Below, piece after piece: positions 41,682 through 51,484 of a stretch of DNA of 64,000 nucleotides. A program made the translations under genes and the position numbers. Numbering within the stretch: position 1 is the stretch's first letter; each line of letters begins with the position of its first letter. This DNA is from Halobacillus_A sp043497005 (GTDB lineage Bacteria; Bacillota; Bacilli; Bacillales; Halobacillaceae). Where the stretch lies: assembly GCF_043497005.1 (NCBI RefSeq), contig NZ_JBIEKE010000001.1:868001-932000 (forward strand). The letters are read 5' to 3'. Under the pieces are notes generated by a model, which ran no database searches, was not told where the DNA came from, and saw nothing but the letters and a program-made list of their open reading frames with translations.

Positions 41682-42921
41682 AATCCAATTTTAAAGTAAT
41701 TAAGTCCAAATACAGGCTCACCTTCTGGTTTGGGTTATGAAGATCGATTCCCCCGACTTCCCGGATCCGCTTCAACCGGTAATTCATCGTATTTGGATGA
41801 ATATACAACTGCTTCGCTGCACGGTATACGTTATTGTCATTCTTAAGGTAGGTCTCTAACGAATGCACGAGGCAGGTATCGTTGTCTTCATCGTATCGCC
41901 GGAGATATTCAATTTGCCTGTTATGGTAATGGTTCTTTCTCTGAAAATCATGTAATCGCTCAATAAATTGATACACCCCTAAATCTTCATACAACGTTAC
42001 ATCGGCAAGTTCTTCTGGGAACATGTTCTTTAATCTCAGTACTTCCGCAGCCTGATGATAAGAATGAACAATCTCTTGCGAGGGTGAGTATGTCATTCCA
42101 GCTGATCCATACATCTCCTGTAACTGCAATTGGCCGCTCAATTTCATAATGAATTGCTGAATAAATTCTATTAATGTCGGTTTCGGGGCATCGTTATCTT
42201 TGAGACGCACCAGCATAATAAAATAATTATCGTCGAACAGTCTAGTAATCACTGAGACTTTCACTTGCGTCTCTGATAAATAATAAGCATGTTTCTCCAT
42301 TTGCTCAGTGACTACATCGGAAAAGTTTATAATGACAATAGCTTTATTACCTTCCAGGTTCATATTGTACTGTTTTGCCTTAAGGAGGATTTCATCATTA
42401 TCCCAAAAGTCGCCTCGAAGCAGCTGCCAAAAGAAGTCTTTATATCCTTCCTCCGATTTACGCCGTCTCTTTCTGCGTTGAAGCAGGAACCTTTTTACAT
42501 AAAAGGATGCTTTCTTAAATAACTCGATTTCTTCATTCGTGAACGTAGAGTCCGAAACGTGTGCCCAAATAAACCCCATGATTTCATTATTCTTCCGGAT
42601 TGAAATCGCAACACGATTGCCGAGACCTGTTTCCCTCATCTCGGGAATTACAACAGGATCATCACTGTCAATCAGCTTAGGCAGAATTCCATTTTTCCAT
42701 AACCCATTAATCACTTTATCAGGAACTTTAAGGTTAATAATAGTAGCTACGCGCACCTCATCGATGTTACTGGAATGCCTGCTGTATGAAATTAAACTAT
42801 GGTTGGAATCTTCTATTGTAATAGGACAGTTAAAAATATCAGCAATACGATCGGCGAGTTCTTCAATGGATACATGGCTTTCATTTAGCTGCTCTTTCAG
42901 GGTGTCTGGGTGTATGTTCAT
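41680..42921 (-). CDS. adeR: PucR-family activator of alanine dehydrogenase (AdeR-like)
   Basis: A 413-residue protein with an N-terminal sensory domain (about 15-140), a GGDEF-like middle domain typical of CdaR/PucR regulators, and the C-terminal PucR helix-turn-helix (YRAAKQLYIHPNTMNYRLKRI). In Bacillus subtilis AdeR activates ald in response to alanine. Its position immediately upstream of ald supports the same role. ATG follows GAAGGAGCG. Confidence 0.9.
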   Translation of the reverse strand: MNIHPDTLKEQLNESHVSIEELADRIADIFNCPITIEDSNHSLISYSRHSSNIDEVRVATIINLKVPDKVINGLWKNGILPKLIDSDDPVVIPEMRETGLGNRVAISIRKNNEIMGFIWAHVSDSTFTNEEIELFKKASFYVKRFLLQRRKRRRKSEEGYKDFFWQLLRGDFWDNDEILLKAKQYNMNLEGNKAIVIINFSDVVTEQMEKHAYYLSETQVKVSVITRLFDDNYFIMLVRLKDNDAPKPTLIEFIQQFIMKLSGQLQLQEMYGSAGMTYSPSQEIVHSYHQAAEVLRLKNMFPEELADVTLYEDLGVYQFIERLHDFQRKNHYHNRQIEYLRRYDEDNDTCLVHSLETYLKNDNNVYRAAKQLYIHPNTMNYRLKRIREVGGIDLHNPNQKVSLYLDLITLKLD

Positions 42922-43052
42922 ATGTTCGCTCCTTCATGTCCGTCCGTTTGAGTAAATACACAAACCGTTGCATTCTTATTTTAGTATATTTACAATTAAA
43001 ATTCACCATCAGAATGGTATAGTTTTACCCAAGAGTGAACAGGAGGACTAAT

Positions 43053-44150
43053 ATGAAACATGCATTTGTAATTGGAAGCGCTTTTATAGGTGTTATCGTC
43101 GGGGCTGGATTTGCCTCAGGACAAGAGGTGCTTCAGTATTTTACCAGCTTCGGCATAATGGGAATCATTGGGGCTGTTATTGCAACCGCTTTATTTGCTT
43201 ACGCAGGGATGACACTCGTATGGATTGGAAGCCGGTTGAAAACCACCTCCCACAAGGAAGTCATTTACCAAATAAGCGGAAAGGTGTTAGGAACCGTTAT
43301 TGATTATGTACTCATCTTCACCTTGTTCGGTGTGGGAGTTGTCATGATTGCAGGTGCAGGATCGAACCTTAATCAACAGTTTGGTTTACCGGTAGTTGCA
43401 GGAACCATTATTATGACTATACTTGTTTTTTTAGCGGGCATGTTAAAGGTCGACCGCGTAGTCAATATTATCGGCAGCATCACGCCTTTCCTCATTTTAT
43501 TCGTACTGCTCATATCCGTTTTCAGTTTTATGACAGCAGACGGTACATTTGCTGAATTGGACAGTAAGGCTAACGAGTTGACTACAACATTGCCGAACTG
43601 GTTCATCTCTACTATCAATTATGTATCTTTTAATATAGCAGTAGGGGCATCCATGGCATTGGTCATGGGCGGTGCTGAAACGAATCGTAAAACAGCAGCG
43701 CTGGGAGGATTAATAGGAGGTCTAGGTATTGGCCTTCTCATCATATTAAGTAACCTGGCTATCTTTTCAAAAGTGGAGCACGCTGGACAAGCAGACCTGC
43801 CGATGCTGGCCATCGTCAGTGATGTATCGCCGGTATTAGGAGTAGTCATGTCAATCGTTATATTCGCCATGATTTTCAATACAGCTCTCAGCATGTTCTA
43901 TTCGTTTGCGGCCAGGTTTTCTACAGTTGAAACCAAACAGTTTAAGGTATTTTTCACCGGTACGATGGCGGTAGGTTTTATTGTCAGTTTCTTCGGTTTT
44001 ACTAAACTGGTTGCCTACTTCTACCCGCTGATCGGTTATCTTGGTCTGACGTTAATTGCGGTGTTAATCGTTACACCATTTCGGATGAAGAAGGGCTTTA
44101 AGCAGGAAAAGGAAAGTCAGTTCATGGAAGAGAAACGAGCAACGAGTTAA
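43053..44150 (+). CDS. ykvI: YkvI-type membrane transporter
   Basis: A 365-residue protein with about ten helices and GSAFIGVIVGAGFASGQEVLQYF at the N-terminus, the YkvI signature within the APC/LeuT-like superfamily. GAMSM-like NIAVGASMALVMGGAE follows in the middle. ATG at 43053 lies behind AGGAGG; a TTG further up is not used. Beside ald and adeR, transport of alanine or another amino acid is likely but unproven. Confidence 0.88.
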   Translation: MKHAFVIGSAFIGVIVGAGFASGQEVLQYFTSFGIMGIIGAVIATALFAYAGMTLVWIGSRLKTTSHKEVIYQISGKVLGTVIDYVLIFTLFGVGVVMIAGAGSNLNQQFGLPVVAGTIIMTILVFLAGMLKVDRVVNIIGSITPFLILFVLLISVFSFMTADGTFAELDSKANELTTTLPNWFISTINYVSFNIAVGASMALVMGGAETNRKTAALGGLIGGLGIGLLIILSNLAIFSKVEHAGQADLPMLAIVSDVSPVLGVVMSIVIFAMIFNTALSMFYSFAARFSTVETKQFKVFFTGTMAVGFIVSFFGFTKLVAYFYPLIGYLGLTLIAVLIVTPFRMKKGFKQEKESQFMEEKRATS

Positions 44151-44189
44151 TCCAGGTACAATAATCAATTAATGGTGTTAATATTATGG

Positions 44190-44240
44190 AAAAACCCCTA
44201 AGAGCGAAGGTTGAATAAACCGGATCTCAGGGGTTTTTTA
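44190..44240 (+). terminator. Terminator after ykvI
   Basis: AAAAACCCCTAAGAG pairs with CTCAGGGGTTTTTT around a loop of some 20 bases. A second hairpin (CTCCCT-CACA-AGGGAG, 44338-44353) ends the opposing small gene. Confidence 0.8.
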
Positions 44241-44342
44241 GTGCTTTTTTTCAGTAAGAATATTCTAGTGCTGTGAACAGTACCGGAAAAATTTATGGCA
44301 GAACAGCCATTTATAGATAAAGCAAAGTATAAAAAAACTCCC

Positions 44343-44558
44343 TCACAGGGAGCTTTTTGATGGTTTATGATCTGATATATTAACTCGATTATTTTCAAAC
44401 GTTTTATCAATTTCATTCAATGTTTTTAAAACCCGGTTACTTGATACTTTCATGTTCTTCATTTTTGCTTTTGAATGCGTACGTCTTTCAGCTGATGGTT
44501 CAGAGGCCACAATAATTACATCATCGTTATTATAATGCATTTTGTTATTTGAAGTCAT
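44343..44558 (-). CDS. 71-residue basic protein coupled to the DUF4062 gene
   Basis: The ATG lies eight bases after a perfect AGGAGG and overlaps the 3' end of the DUF4062 gene by 14 bases. The protein is hydrophilic and basic (MTSNNKMHYNNDDVII ... HSKAKMKNMKVSSNRVLKTL) with no membrane segment or metal motif. A hairpin overlaps its last codons and ends the transcript. The pairing with a DUF4062 protein suggests a two-gene module; no family recognised. Confidence 0.65.
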   Translation of the reverse strand: MTSNNKMHYNNDDVIIVASEPSAERRTHSKAKMKNMKVSSNRVLKTLNEIDKTFENNRVNISDHKPSKSSL

Positions 44559-45735
44559 ATTTCATTCCTCCTATAAGATCAGCTAAAAAGTCCGTGTAAA
44601 GAATATTTGTTTTCTCCATTATAGCATATTCGATTTCCTTACCGAATGCTTTCACCTTGGTCTTATCCCATGTATGGTCTAAAGGGTAATGAAAACATAG
44701 TACATAGTCACTTGTATTTAGTGCGTAATAAAGCAGATTTTTATTTTGAGAATATCCTATCATATTCTGCGGGGTTGTATATGCCCTTACTACATAAGAT
44801 GTCTCATCTTCTAAATCATATTCAAGTGTTGGACTTGTAGTGCCTGTATAACCACAGAGTTTCATTTTGCCTTCATGCTTTTTATAGACGGTTATTGTAT
44901 TGCAGTCTTTAAAGGTGCCCACTGCTTCTTCTAATATTGTATCAGGGCGTTGATAAATGTGGCCTCCTTTTAACGGAGTCTTGGCCATTTCCAGGAATTC
45001 ATTCCAATCTGATACTGTTCCAGCAGCTAAATATGAAAGAAGAGTTAGAGTATATTCTTGATATACCTCAAAATCACGTGCTGCAATAGCATTTTCATGA
45101 ATACCTTCCTTCATGGGTACAAGTTTAATACCTTCTTTTAAACGGTCACTTAAATATCCATTAATTTTCTTATAAAATTCAGGAGATTGAGCTAGTACAA
45201 GCTCTTCTGTCCATATTCCTTGAGCTTGTACATCATATATGAAGGCCCAAATAAAAGGGTGGATATTTTTTAATCTTTCTTGTTGACCAGCAGGTAAATC
45301 CATTAATACAGTATCCACGGCATCAATGGTATAGTCAGGGTAGCGGTAGTTATCTTTTTTATACTGTTCCATTTTTGCGGTAAGGTCTGCCTTTATGTAA
45401 TCTTCATAATACTGCTTAACAGTTAAATCGATAAACGTAATGATATATTTATCTTCTTTTACTGCTGTTCTAAATTCCTGATAGGTTGGAGTACATTTCT
45501 CTTCATCCCAATAAGTCCCTACATTATCATTGATCAGCAATATGAAAATGTCAGACTCTATGACTTTTTCAATGCATGTCTTCATGAAGTCTTCATGCCA
45601 TGGATAGAAGTTGTCTTCAAATAATAGTGGCCTGTGCCCAGCATTTTCAAGATGCTCTTTTAAGTTTTTTCTTAACGGAATGAGCTGGTTATCATAAGCA
45701 GAACTAATAAAAAGTTTACATTGATTTGGCATCAT
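44545..45735 (-). CDS. DUF4062-domain protein (TIR-like N-terminus)
   Basis: A 396-residue protein. Residues 1-115 show the DUF4062 pattern: KLFISSAYDNQLIPLRKNLKEH, AGHRPLLFEDNF, ESDIFILLINDNVGTYWDEE, PTYQEFRTAVKEDKYIITF. This fold is related to TIR and occurs in antiviral or stress proteins. The rest (about 120-396) is an alpha/beta region I do not recognise, with SYVVRAYTTPQ and YVLCFHYPLDHTWDKTK. AGGGGAGGGG precedes two adjacent ATGs. It forms a unit with the 71-residue gene. Confidence 0.8.
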   Translation of the reverse strand: MMPNQCKLFISSAYDNQLIPLRKNLKEHLENAGHRPLLFEDNFYPWHEDFMKTCIEKVIESDIFILLINDNVGTYWDEEKCTPTYQEFRTAVKEDKYIITFIDLTVKQYYEDYIKADLTAKMEQYKKDNYRYPDYTIDAVDTVLMDLPAGQQERLKNIHPFIWAFIYDVQAQGIWTEELVLAQSPEFYKKINGYLSDRLKEGIKLVPMKEGIHENAIAARDFEVYQEYTLTLLSYLAAGTVSDWNEFLEMAKTPLKGGHIYQRPDTILEEAVGTFKDCNTITVYKKHEGKMKLCGYTGTTSPTLEYDLEDETSYVVRAYTTPQNMIGYSQNKNLLYYALNTSDYVLCFHYPLDHTWDKTKVKAFGKEIEYAIMEKTNILYTDFLADLIGGMKYDFK

Positions 45736-45840
45736 ACCCCTCCCCTATATTGATGATAGCACAGCTCAAAAAGTAAAAATACTGTATATAGTAAATACTT
45801 CCACTAGTAATAATAACCCTTTATAAAATCCTGAATTTTA

Positions 45841-45960
45841 CCATCGCTCCGTATAAACACTTTCCTTGGGAGCGGCATAAACTTCCTTGATGAGCAACGT
45901 TCCTGCGGGATCTTCGGCTCGCACTGTTCCCGGAGGGAGTCTGCGTGTTTTAACTGCGCT
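45841..45960. repeat. Intergenic repeat of the 764-886 type
   Basis: Words such as ttcctgcgggatcttcggct and gttcccggagggagtctgcg are typical of this Bacillaceae repeat, here in a more diverged copy. The gap 45736-46112 has no gene. Confidence 0.55.
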
Positions 45961-46112
45961 TACACGATTCAGTTTTTATCGTTCGTTTTATGACCTTGAG
46001 GCTTTACTTATGTTCCGGCCTCTTTCTTATTTGAAAGGAAAGAAACCATTGTGAAAAGGTAAGTGCTTTGAAATAATTGGATATAAGTTATCGGTAAATG
46101 GAGGGGTTGAGG

Positions 46113-47117
46113 GTGGTTTCAAGGTACGATAATATCGTTTCTATGGTAGAAGAAATCAAGGAGAAAAATAAAAGCTCTGCTGCTGCACTCACAGTAATAA
46201 GAGATAATGAAATAGTTTTAGATCACTATAGCGGGACTTATTCCAATACGAGCAGCGCACTACCTGTAAATGAAAATTCTAGATTCAATGTAGCGTCTGC
46301 CAGGAAGAGTTATTTAGGATTGTGCATTGCGTTTGCTTTATATGAAGGAAAAATACATAGCCTTGATGATTATGTTAGTGACTATTTTAATGACATAGAC
46401 CCAGACATACTTAAAGATACCACTATACGGCATATGGTCACTCACACGCACGGTTTAAATGAGAATTCAGAAGGGGATATCATCAGAGAGTTCAATCCTG
46501 GAGAAAAATGGGCTTATAGAGGCATCAACATCAAACGAATGACTCAATTAATCCGTAAAATTTATGGCGTTCCCTTTCCAGAATTTTTGTCTGCAAAAGT
46601 GTTCTCACCAATGGGGTTGACTCAAACGTGGTGGGAAACTAAAGACAGTGATGATTTAGTAAAAGTAATCAATGACCCTAATAGGAATGGAGAAGATACA
46701 ACAGGTTCTACGGAAGATGGAATGGAATCTAACCTATTTGTTTCTGCCCGTGAATTTGCTCTTTGGGGAAACCTCTTCCTAAATAAAGGGGAAATGAATG
46801 GAAGGCGAATTGTTCCTAAGGAGGTAATCGAACTAGCGATCAATATACATACACCGGATCATCTAGCCAAAGATTTTCCTCGTAATGGTATGTTTTGGTA
46901 TGTGCAGGATACTCCAAGAAAATGGAGTGAATTAGGTGATCGAGTGCCAAGGGGTTCTTTTCAAATCTTAGGAGTGACGGGGCCGACCTTAGTAGTGATC
47001 CCAAAATACAATGTTGTCATCGCAAAAATGTACAATAAGAGATACAACTACGGAAACGAGAACTATCTTTATTACCTGAAAAAGTTCAGCAGCATAGGAG
47101 CCGATACATTTCAGTAG
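46113..47117 (+). CDS. Serine hydrolase of the beta-lactamase class C/PBP4 family
   Basis: A protein of about 334 residues. SARKSYLG carries the S-x-x-K active site within the first 80 residues, WAYRGIN stands at the Tyr motif, and THGLNE and GRRIVPKEV occupy usual places. No signal peptide, so it is cytoplasmic. The GTG at 46113 is preferred since GGAGGGG lies six bases before it; the ATG at 46098 contains that site. Function in ester or peptide hydrolysis is likely. Confidence 0.85.
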   Translation: MVSRYDNIVSMVEEIKEKNKSSAAALTVIRDNEIVLDHYSGTYSNTSSALPVNENSRFNVASARKSYLGLCIAFALYEGKIHSLDDYVSDYFNDIDPDILKDTTIRHMVTHTHGLNENSEGDIIREFNPGEKWAYRGINIKRMTQLIRKIYGVPFPEFLSAKVFSPMGLTQTWWETKDSDDLVKVINDPNRNGEDTTGSTEDGMESNLFVSAREFALWGNLFLNKGEMNGRRIVPKEVIELAINIHTPDHLAKDFPRNGMFWYVQDTPRKWSELGDRVPRGSFQILGVTGPTLVVIPKYNVVIAKMYNKRYNYGNENYLYYLKKFSSIGADTFQ

Positions 47118-47203
47118 TTATATACAAAGAAATACTGTTTAATATTTTACTCCCAAAAATTCAGGATATTTTCGGGAGATTGAATACATTTTTATCGATA
47201 ACT

Positions 47204-47665
47204 TTAGCAGAAAATTTTTATTTGATTCTCAGTGATCCCTTTAATTAATCTCAGTTCACTAATCAAAAATTCTTGTGTGTTATCAAACATTTTTTTTTCG
47301 CTTGTATTAAGCGCTTTTTCTTTCTTCATACGTTTTAAATCTCGTACAACTTCAGCACTTTCTTGTATATCACCTGTTTTTATTTTGTCCGTGTTCACTT
47401 TAAATCTCTGTTTCCACGGCAGTGCTCTATCTGATTCTCCATCTTGAAAAATGTGTATGATGTGTTTTAATGCAATTAAGTCAGTAATGGGACGTATACT
47501 TGAACTCAATATTTTCCCTGTTGGAATCAGGACTTGCATATTACTGATTAACATTTTGATGACATAATACTCTTGTTTTTTTCCTGAGATTTCCTTTTCT
47601 TCTATGGCTTTAATTAGACCTACTCCGTGCATTGGATAAACAATGTTATCGCCAATTTGAAACAA
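47204..47665 (-). CDS. CarD/CdnL-type transcription regulator
   Basis: A protein of about 153 residues. The N-terminal FQIGDNIVYPMHGVGLIKAIEEKEI is the RNA-polymerase-binding Tudor-like domain, followed by a helical DNA-binding region (SAEVVRDLKRMKKEKALNTSEKKMF). Such proteins stabilise promoter opening. I choose the TTG at 47665, because the ATG at 47680 lies inside the GGAGGTGG site. Similar to YdeB of B. subtilis. Confidence 0.88.
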   Translation of the reverse strand: MFQIGDNIVYPMHGVGLIKAIEEKEISGKKQEYYVIKMLISNMQVLIPTGKILSSSIRPITDLIALKHIIHIFQDGESDRALPWKQRFKVNTDKIKTGDIQESAEVVRDLKRMKKEKALNTSEKKMFDNTQEFLISELRLIKGITENQIKIFC

Positions 47666-47967
47666 AAAATCCACCTCCATATGTGGTTACCTTAGTAAGT
47701 TTAACACACATATCATTTTTATCAAAATTTTAATAATAACATAATTTAAACTTAACAATCAACTGTTTTTCTTTGAAATTAGCAAAAATTACATATTAGG
47801 CTTTGTCTCATTAGTGTGGTTTATTCAAATAGAAGAGTTTGATTACACAAGATAGCTTTAAGGAGTGAGGCTATGGAAGACTATAGGAGCGTCTAACCAA
47901 ATTAAAGGTTAGTAATTAAAGCGTTATAATTTAATATATTCTCAATTTATAAAGGTAGGGGATGTTG

Positions 47968-48273
47968 GTGAGTAAAACTAATGCTATTATATTTAGCAGT
48001 TTAATTTTAGCAACTATATTTGGAATATTTGGTCAAGGAATGGCTTACTTTTTGAAAGAAAAGGTCGTTGAAATACCTCCGATATACTATTTATCCGGTT
48101 TAACAATATTAAGTGTCATCTTATATGTAAGCGGTTTTGTTTTGACATATATTCAATATAAGAAACAAAAAATTGATATGGACAAAATGGGGGTATATTT
48201 TTCTTTATTTGGCTTTATTGGGCTGCTTACTTCTGGTTGGTCTTTATTTGTTTTGGCTATGTGGTGGGGGTAA
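47968..48273 (+). CDS. Small membrane protein of unknown function
   Basis: About 101 residues with three hydrophobic helices and YIQYKKQKIDMDKMG between the second and third. The GTG at 47968 is preferred because GTAGGGG lies six bases upstream; ATG 47962 touches that site. No family recognised. Confidence 0.65.
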   Translation: MSKTNAIIFSSLILATIFGIFGQGMAYFLKEKVVEIPPIYYLSGLTILSVILYVSGFVLTYIQYKKQKIDMDKMGVYFSLFGFIGLLTSGWSLFVLAMWWG

Positions 48274-48337
48274 ACTGAAACTGCCATAGAGTGTATTTAT
48301 ATTAATCTCGTAATAACCCCCTCAGGGAGGAAATTAT

Positions 48338-48892
48338 ATGAAGAAGCAAGTATTGTTTATTCACAGTGCAGGTCCCCAGGAAGGAAAGCAGGGAAGTAGT
48401 CATTTAATCGCATACTTACAAAAATCACTTAGTGTGGATTACCATTTTTCGTCTCCGGCCATGCCGGATCCTGAAAACCCGGGTTATGGTCCGTGGAAGA
48501 ACGCATTGAAAGAGGAACTTTCTAAGTTGAAAGGTGACGTCATTCTGGCCGGCCATTCACTAGGTGGATCTGTCCTCTTAAAATATCTCTCGGAAGAAGC
48601 TTGTGACTTATCCATCGCTGGCTTATTTGTGTTGGGATCGCCATACTGGGGGCTCGATAAAGAGTGGCCGTTTAAAGAATTCGAACTCTCTGAGGATTTC
48701 GCTTCAAGACTGCCTCACATTTCACAAATCTTTCTATATCACAGCCGTAATGATGAAGTTGTTCCGTTCAGCCATTTTGAACACTATGCTTCTAAGATTT
48801 CCCATGCGAAGACCCGGGTCTTCAAATACGGCGGGCATTTGTTTCAAGAGGAGCTGCCTGAACTCGTATATGATATCGAGTCTTGCAAATAA
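48338..48892 (+). CDS. Alpha/beta hydrolase (RBBP9/YdeN-like)
   Basis: A 184-residue hydrolase: VLFIHSAGPQEG at the first strand, LAGHSLGGSVLLKYL with the nucleophile Ser, SRNDEVVPFSHFEHYA with the Asp, and GGHLFQEE with the catalytic His. Length and order match the RBBP9/YdeN group. GGGAGGAAA precedes ATG. Substrate unknown. Confidence 0.9.
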   Translation: MKKQVLFIHSAGPQEGKQGSSHLIAYLQKSLSVDYHFSSPAMPDPENPGYGPWKNALKEELSKLKGDVILAGHSLGGSVLLKYLSEEACDLSIAGLFVLGSPYWGLDKEWPFKEFELSEDFASRLPHISQIFLYHSRNDEVVPFSHFEHYASKISHAKTRVFKYGGHLFQEELPELVYDIESCK

Positions 48893-48960
48893 GTTGATTT
48901 GGAGTCTCGTAGCTAACGTAAAACTCTAGAAAGAATCACCATTTTAATCTGCTAGAAAGT

Positions 48961-49830
48961 TCACCCGGCCTGATTCACACTAAGAACAGTGATCGTAACC
49001 AGGATGAGCACCATTCCAAGAAGTTGAATGGAGGTCAAATGATCTCCAATAAACAGTACGCCAAACAACGAGGCTGTCACCGGCTCTACCATAGCGACCA
49101 TGGAAGCAGTAGTAGGAGGAGTCCAGTAAATTCCAAACACATAGAATATAAATGGAATTCCAACACCCAAAACTCCTAATAGAAGAAACCACCCGATGTC
49201 ATTTGACGTCAACACAGAAACGGCCTCATCCTTTTTCGTAAAAAGAGAAAGGGTGAGACAAAATACAAAAAAGGTAATGGTTAATGTAGTCTGCGGCTTT
49301 CCGATCGAAGATGCGTTTTTAAACCCAAATATAAACAATACATAAGAAAGACCAGCAGCAAGTCCTGCGGCTGCCCCCAGGAAACTTACTGAAATCGATT
49401 CAGTGTTGTAGGCACCTGTAAGAAGGATGATGCCTATAAGCACAGCGGCTATGCACCCCCATTTAAACCAAGTCGAACGTTCGATCCGCAATAAAAAGGA
49501 GATTAAAAGGACAAATACCGGTGCTGTGTACATTAAAGTAGCAGCCACAGCAATGCTTGAGACCTGAATACTCAAAAAATAAAAAATAAAGTTTCCGGCC
49601 ACACCAATTCCCGCTAATAGCGACCATATGTATAAACGAGGGGAGAAACTCCAATTTTGTCTAAAACGAAAGAGAAACCACGGGAAAAAACACAAAAATC
49701 CTATCGCTCCTCCGTAAAGTGAAACCACTAAAGGCCCCCACCCTTTGGTCATTAAAATATCAGCAATTCCTCCGCTAACGCCCCAGCATATAGCGGCTAG
49801 CATAACTAAGCCTATACTTGTGAACCTCAT
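48961..49830 (-). CDS. EamA-family exporter (DMT superfamily)
   Basis: A 289-residue protein with ten hydrophobic helices arranged as two EamA repeats (AAICWGVSGGIADILM in the first, FFLxxG-type FLGAAAGLAAGLSYVLFIFG in the second; GVGIPFIFYVFGIYWT and EPVTASLFGVLFIGDHL). It likely exports an amino acid or metabolite. AGGAGGCACGAG precedes ATG. Confidence 0.92.
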   Translation of the reverse strand: MRFTSIGLVMLAAICWGVSGGIADILMTKGWGPLVVSLYGGAIGFLCFFPWFLFRFRQNWSFSPRLYIWSLLAGIGVAGNFIFYFLSIQVSSIAVAATLMYTAPVFVLLISFLLRIERSTWFKWGCIAAVLIGIILLTGAYNTESISVSFLGAAAGLAAGLSYVLFIFGFKNASSIGKPQTTLTITFFVFCLTLSLFTKKDEAVSVLTSNDIGWFLLLGVLGVGIPFIFYVFGIYWTPPTTASMVAMVEPVTASLFGVLFIGDHLTSIQLLGMVLILVTITVLSVNQAG

Positions 49831-50335
49831 CTCGTGCCTCCTGAAAGAGAAATAATGCTTCGAAATTTTTTATTATTCTAGTAGAAATCCAGCATGGCCT
49901 TAATAACGTAAATACAAGAGACAGCCAATTTTCTATACGCAAGTAACCAAAGGTACTAACGGTATTTCCTTTTAATCTTCACACATAAACCTGGTTTGCT
50001 CGTACGCGTTATGAGGGTTTAAGTAGGTTTAATTTAAAGAGGAATATCCATTTTTGAAACTAAGATAGAATCTAAACGTAATAAAGAAAAGAGAGAAAAT
50101 GGAGGAAAAGACTAGGAGTGCTGCAATAACCTTAACGATGGTAGGGTCTAATCAAACTTCTAATATAAATGGAACTTTTGAAAGTGGCAACGAATGCAAA
50201 GGTCACGGACGGTAGAACGGAATGACGGAGACAGACTATTATGGAAACAACAGTTTTTTCGATTAAGTTACAGTGGGAGAATGTAAAACAAATGAACTTT
50301 TAATAATTTGCAGGAAAAAGGAAGTGTCATTGAGA

Positions 50336-50650
50336 ATGGAATTCAAATTCGGGAATTTTGCCATTGTTCTTCCCTCTTTACACTTTACGATTATCACGGT
50401 GATAATTTTTATCTTTTTAGTAAAGTGGAGCAGGCAATTAGAAACAGGGCGTTTTAAAATTTTCTTATATTTTTTAATTAGTACATATATTGCTCCAATT
50501 TACTCGCATGGTACAGAAGAGGGGGTCTTTGAGTTATGGCTGCCTCTCGGATTTATAATAATTTTATTTTACTTTTTGCGTAGTAAAACAAGGCATTCTT
50601 CTAAAATAAAAGCGAGTATTTTAGGGCTTTGTATCGCTTTATACAGTTAA
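50336..50650 (+). CDS. Small membrane protein of unknown function
   Basis: About 104 residues with three hydrophobic helices. The start is uncertain (TTG 50330 or ATG 50336 after AAGGAAG). The preceding gap 49831-50335 holds a possible 39-codon frame from 50099 without a good site, and nothing else I can read. Confidence 0.5.
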   Translation: MEFKFGNFAIVLPSLHFTIITVIIFIFLVKWSRQLETGRFKIFLYFLISTYIAPIYSHGTEEGVFELWLPLGFIIILFYFLRSKTRHSSKIKASILGLCIALYS

Positions 50651-50713
50651 TACATATATATTGAGCAGTAGTGGTATGATTTTGCAGTTGCAGTTATAGT
50701 AAGGGGTGCTTAT

Positions 50714-51019
50714 ATGAAGTTAAAATGTTTTGGAGTTGGACTTGCAGCCACACTTTCTGCTTTGATTTATGGATTATATACAAATGAATGGGAAACGGCT
50801 GTCAAAATAATAGGGATAAGTGCTGCTGTTCCTTTATTAATTACCGGCACTTTAACAGGAGCATTTGTAAGTGGAGACAGGCACAGGGCAAATTACCATA
50901 CAGAAGTTAAGGGAGATAGGAACAGTAAGAGCAAACGGATAAATGGACTTTTGGTAATGAGTGCTCCGAATGCCGTTCTAATAATTATTCTTATTGTAAT
51001 AGCCACTAAAAATAATTGA
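50714..51019 (+). CDS. DUF5316-family membrane protein
   Basis: A 101-residue protein with helices at both ends and GTLTGAFVSGDRHRANYHTE between, the DUF5316 signature. AAGGGGTG precedes ATG. Function unknown. First of a run of small membrane-protein genes. Confidence 0.8.
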   Translation: MKLKCFGVGLAATLSALIYGLYTNEWETAVKIIGISAAVPLLITGTLTGAFVSGDRHRANYHTEVKGDRNSKSKRINGLLVMSAPNAVLIIILIVIATKNN

Positions 51020-51073
51020 ATTCAATATTCTCTCTTTAGAGCTCGATCTTGATTATTTTACGGAGGAATGAAC

Positions 51074-51415
51074 GTGGAAATAGACATTGATTCATTAGTT
51101 ACTTTCATTATTTTATGGGGGTGCCCTAGTGTCGCTATTGTAGTGAAATATCTTAAGATGAATAAAGCAGAAAGGCAGGAGGCCATAGATGACTTCAAAA
51201 CCTTACGTTCCATTTTCACCATGGGCTTTCTAGTGTTTGGTGGTTTTCTATCTTCTTTAGGGAACCTTATTTCTATAAATACCCTAAAGTATGTTGGGAT
51301 TACGCTATTGGCAGTGGCTGGCGTCACTACTGGGGTGACTTTGTGGAGTGATAGTAAAATTAGGAGTTTAATCACAGCATTTTTAGTTACAGCAGCTATT
51401 TTTGCATGGATTTGA
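51074..51415 (+). CDS. Small membrane protein of unknown function
   Basis: About 113 residues: one N-terminal helix, a cytoplasmic YLKMNKAERQEAIDDFKTL, then three helices. The GTG at 51074 has GGAGGA seven bases before; the ATG at 51068 is too close. No family recognised. Confidence 0.6.
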   Translation: MEIDIDSLVTFIILWGCPSVAIVVKYLKMNKAERQEAIDDFKTLRSIFTMGFLVFGGFLSSLGNLISINTLKYVGITLLAVAGVTTGVTLWSDSKIRSLITAFLVTAAIFAWI

Positions 51416-51484
51416 TTTTCGCTCATGGCGTTGGTCACTAAATTGTTTCTGCTGGTATTGAGGACGATTGAGGGGGGGGAGGAA

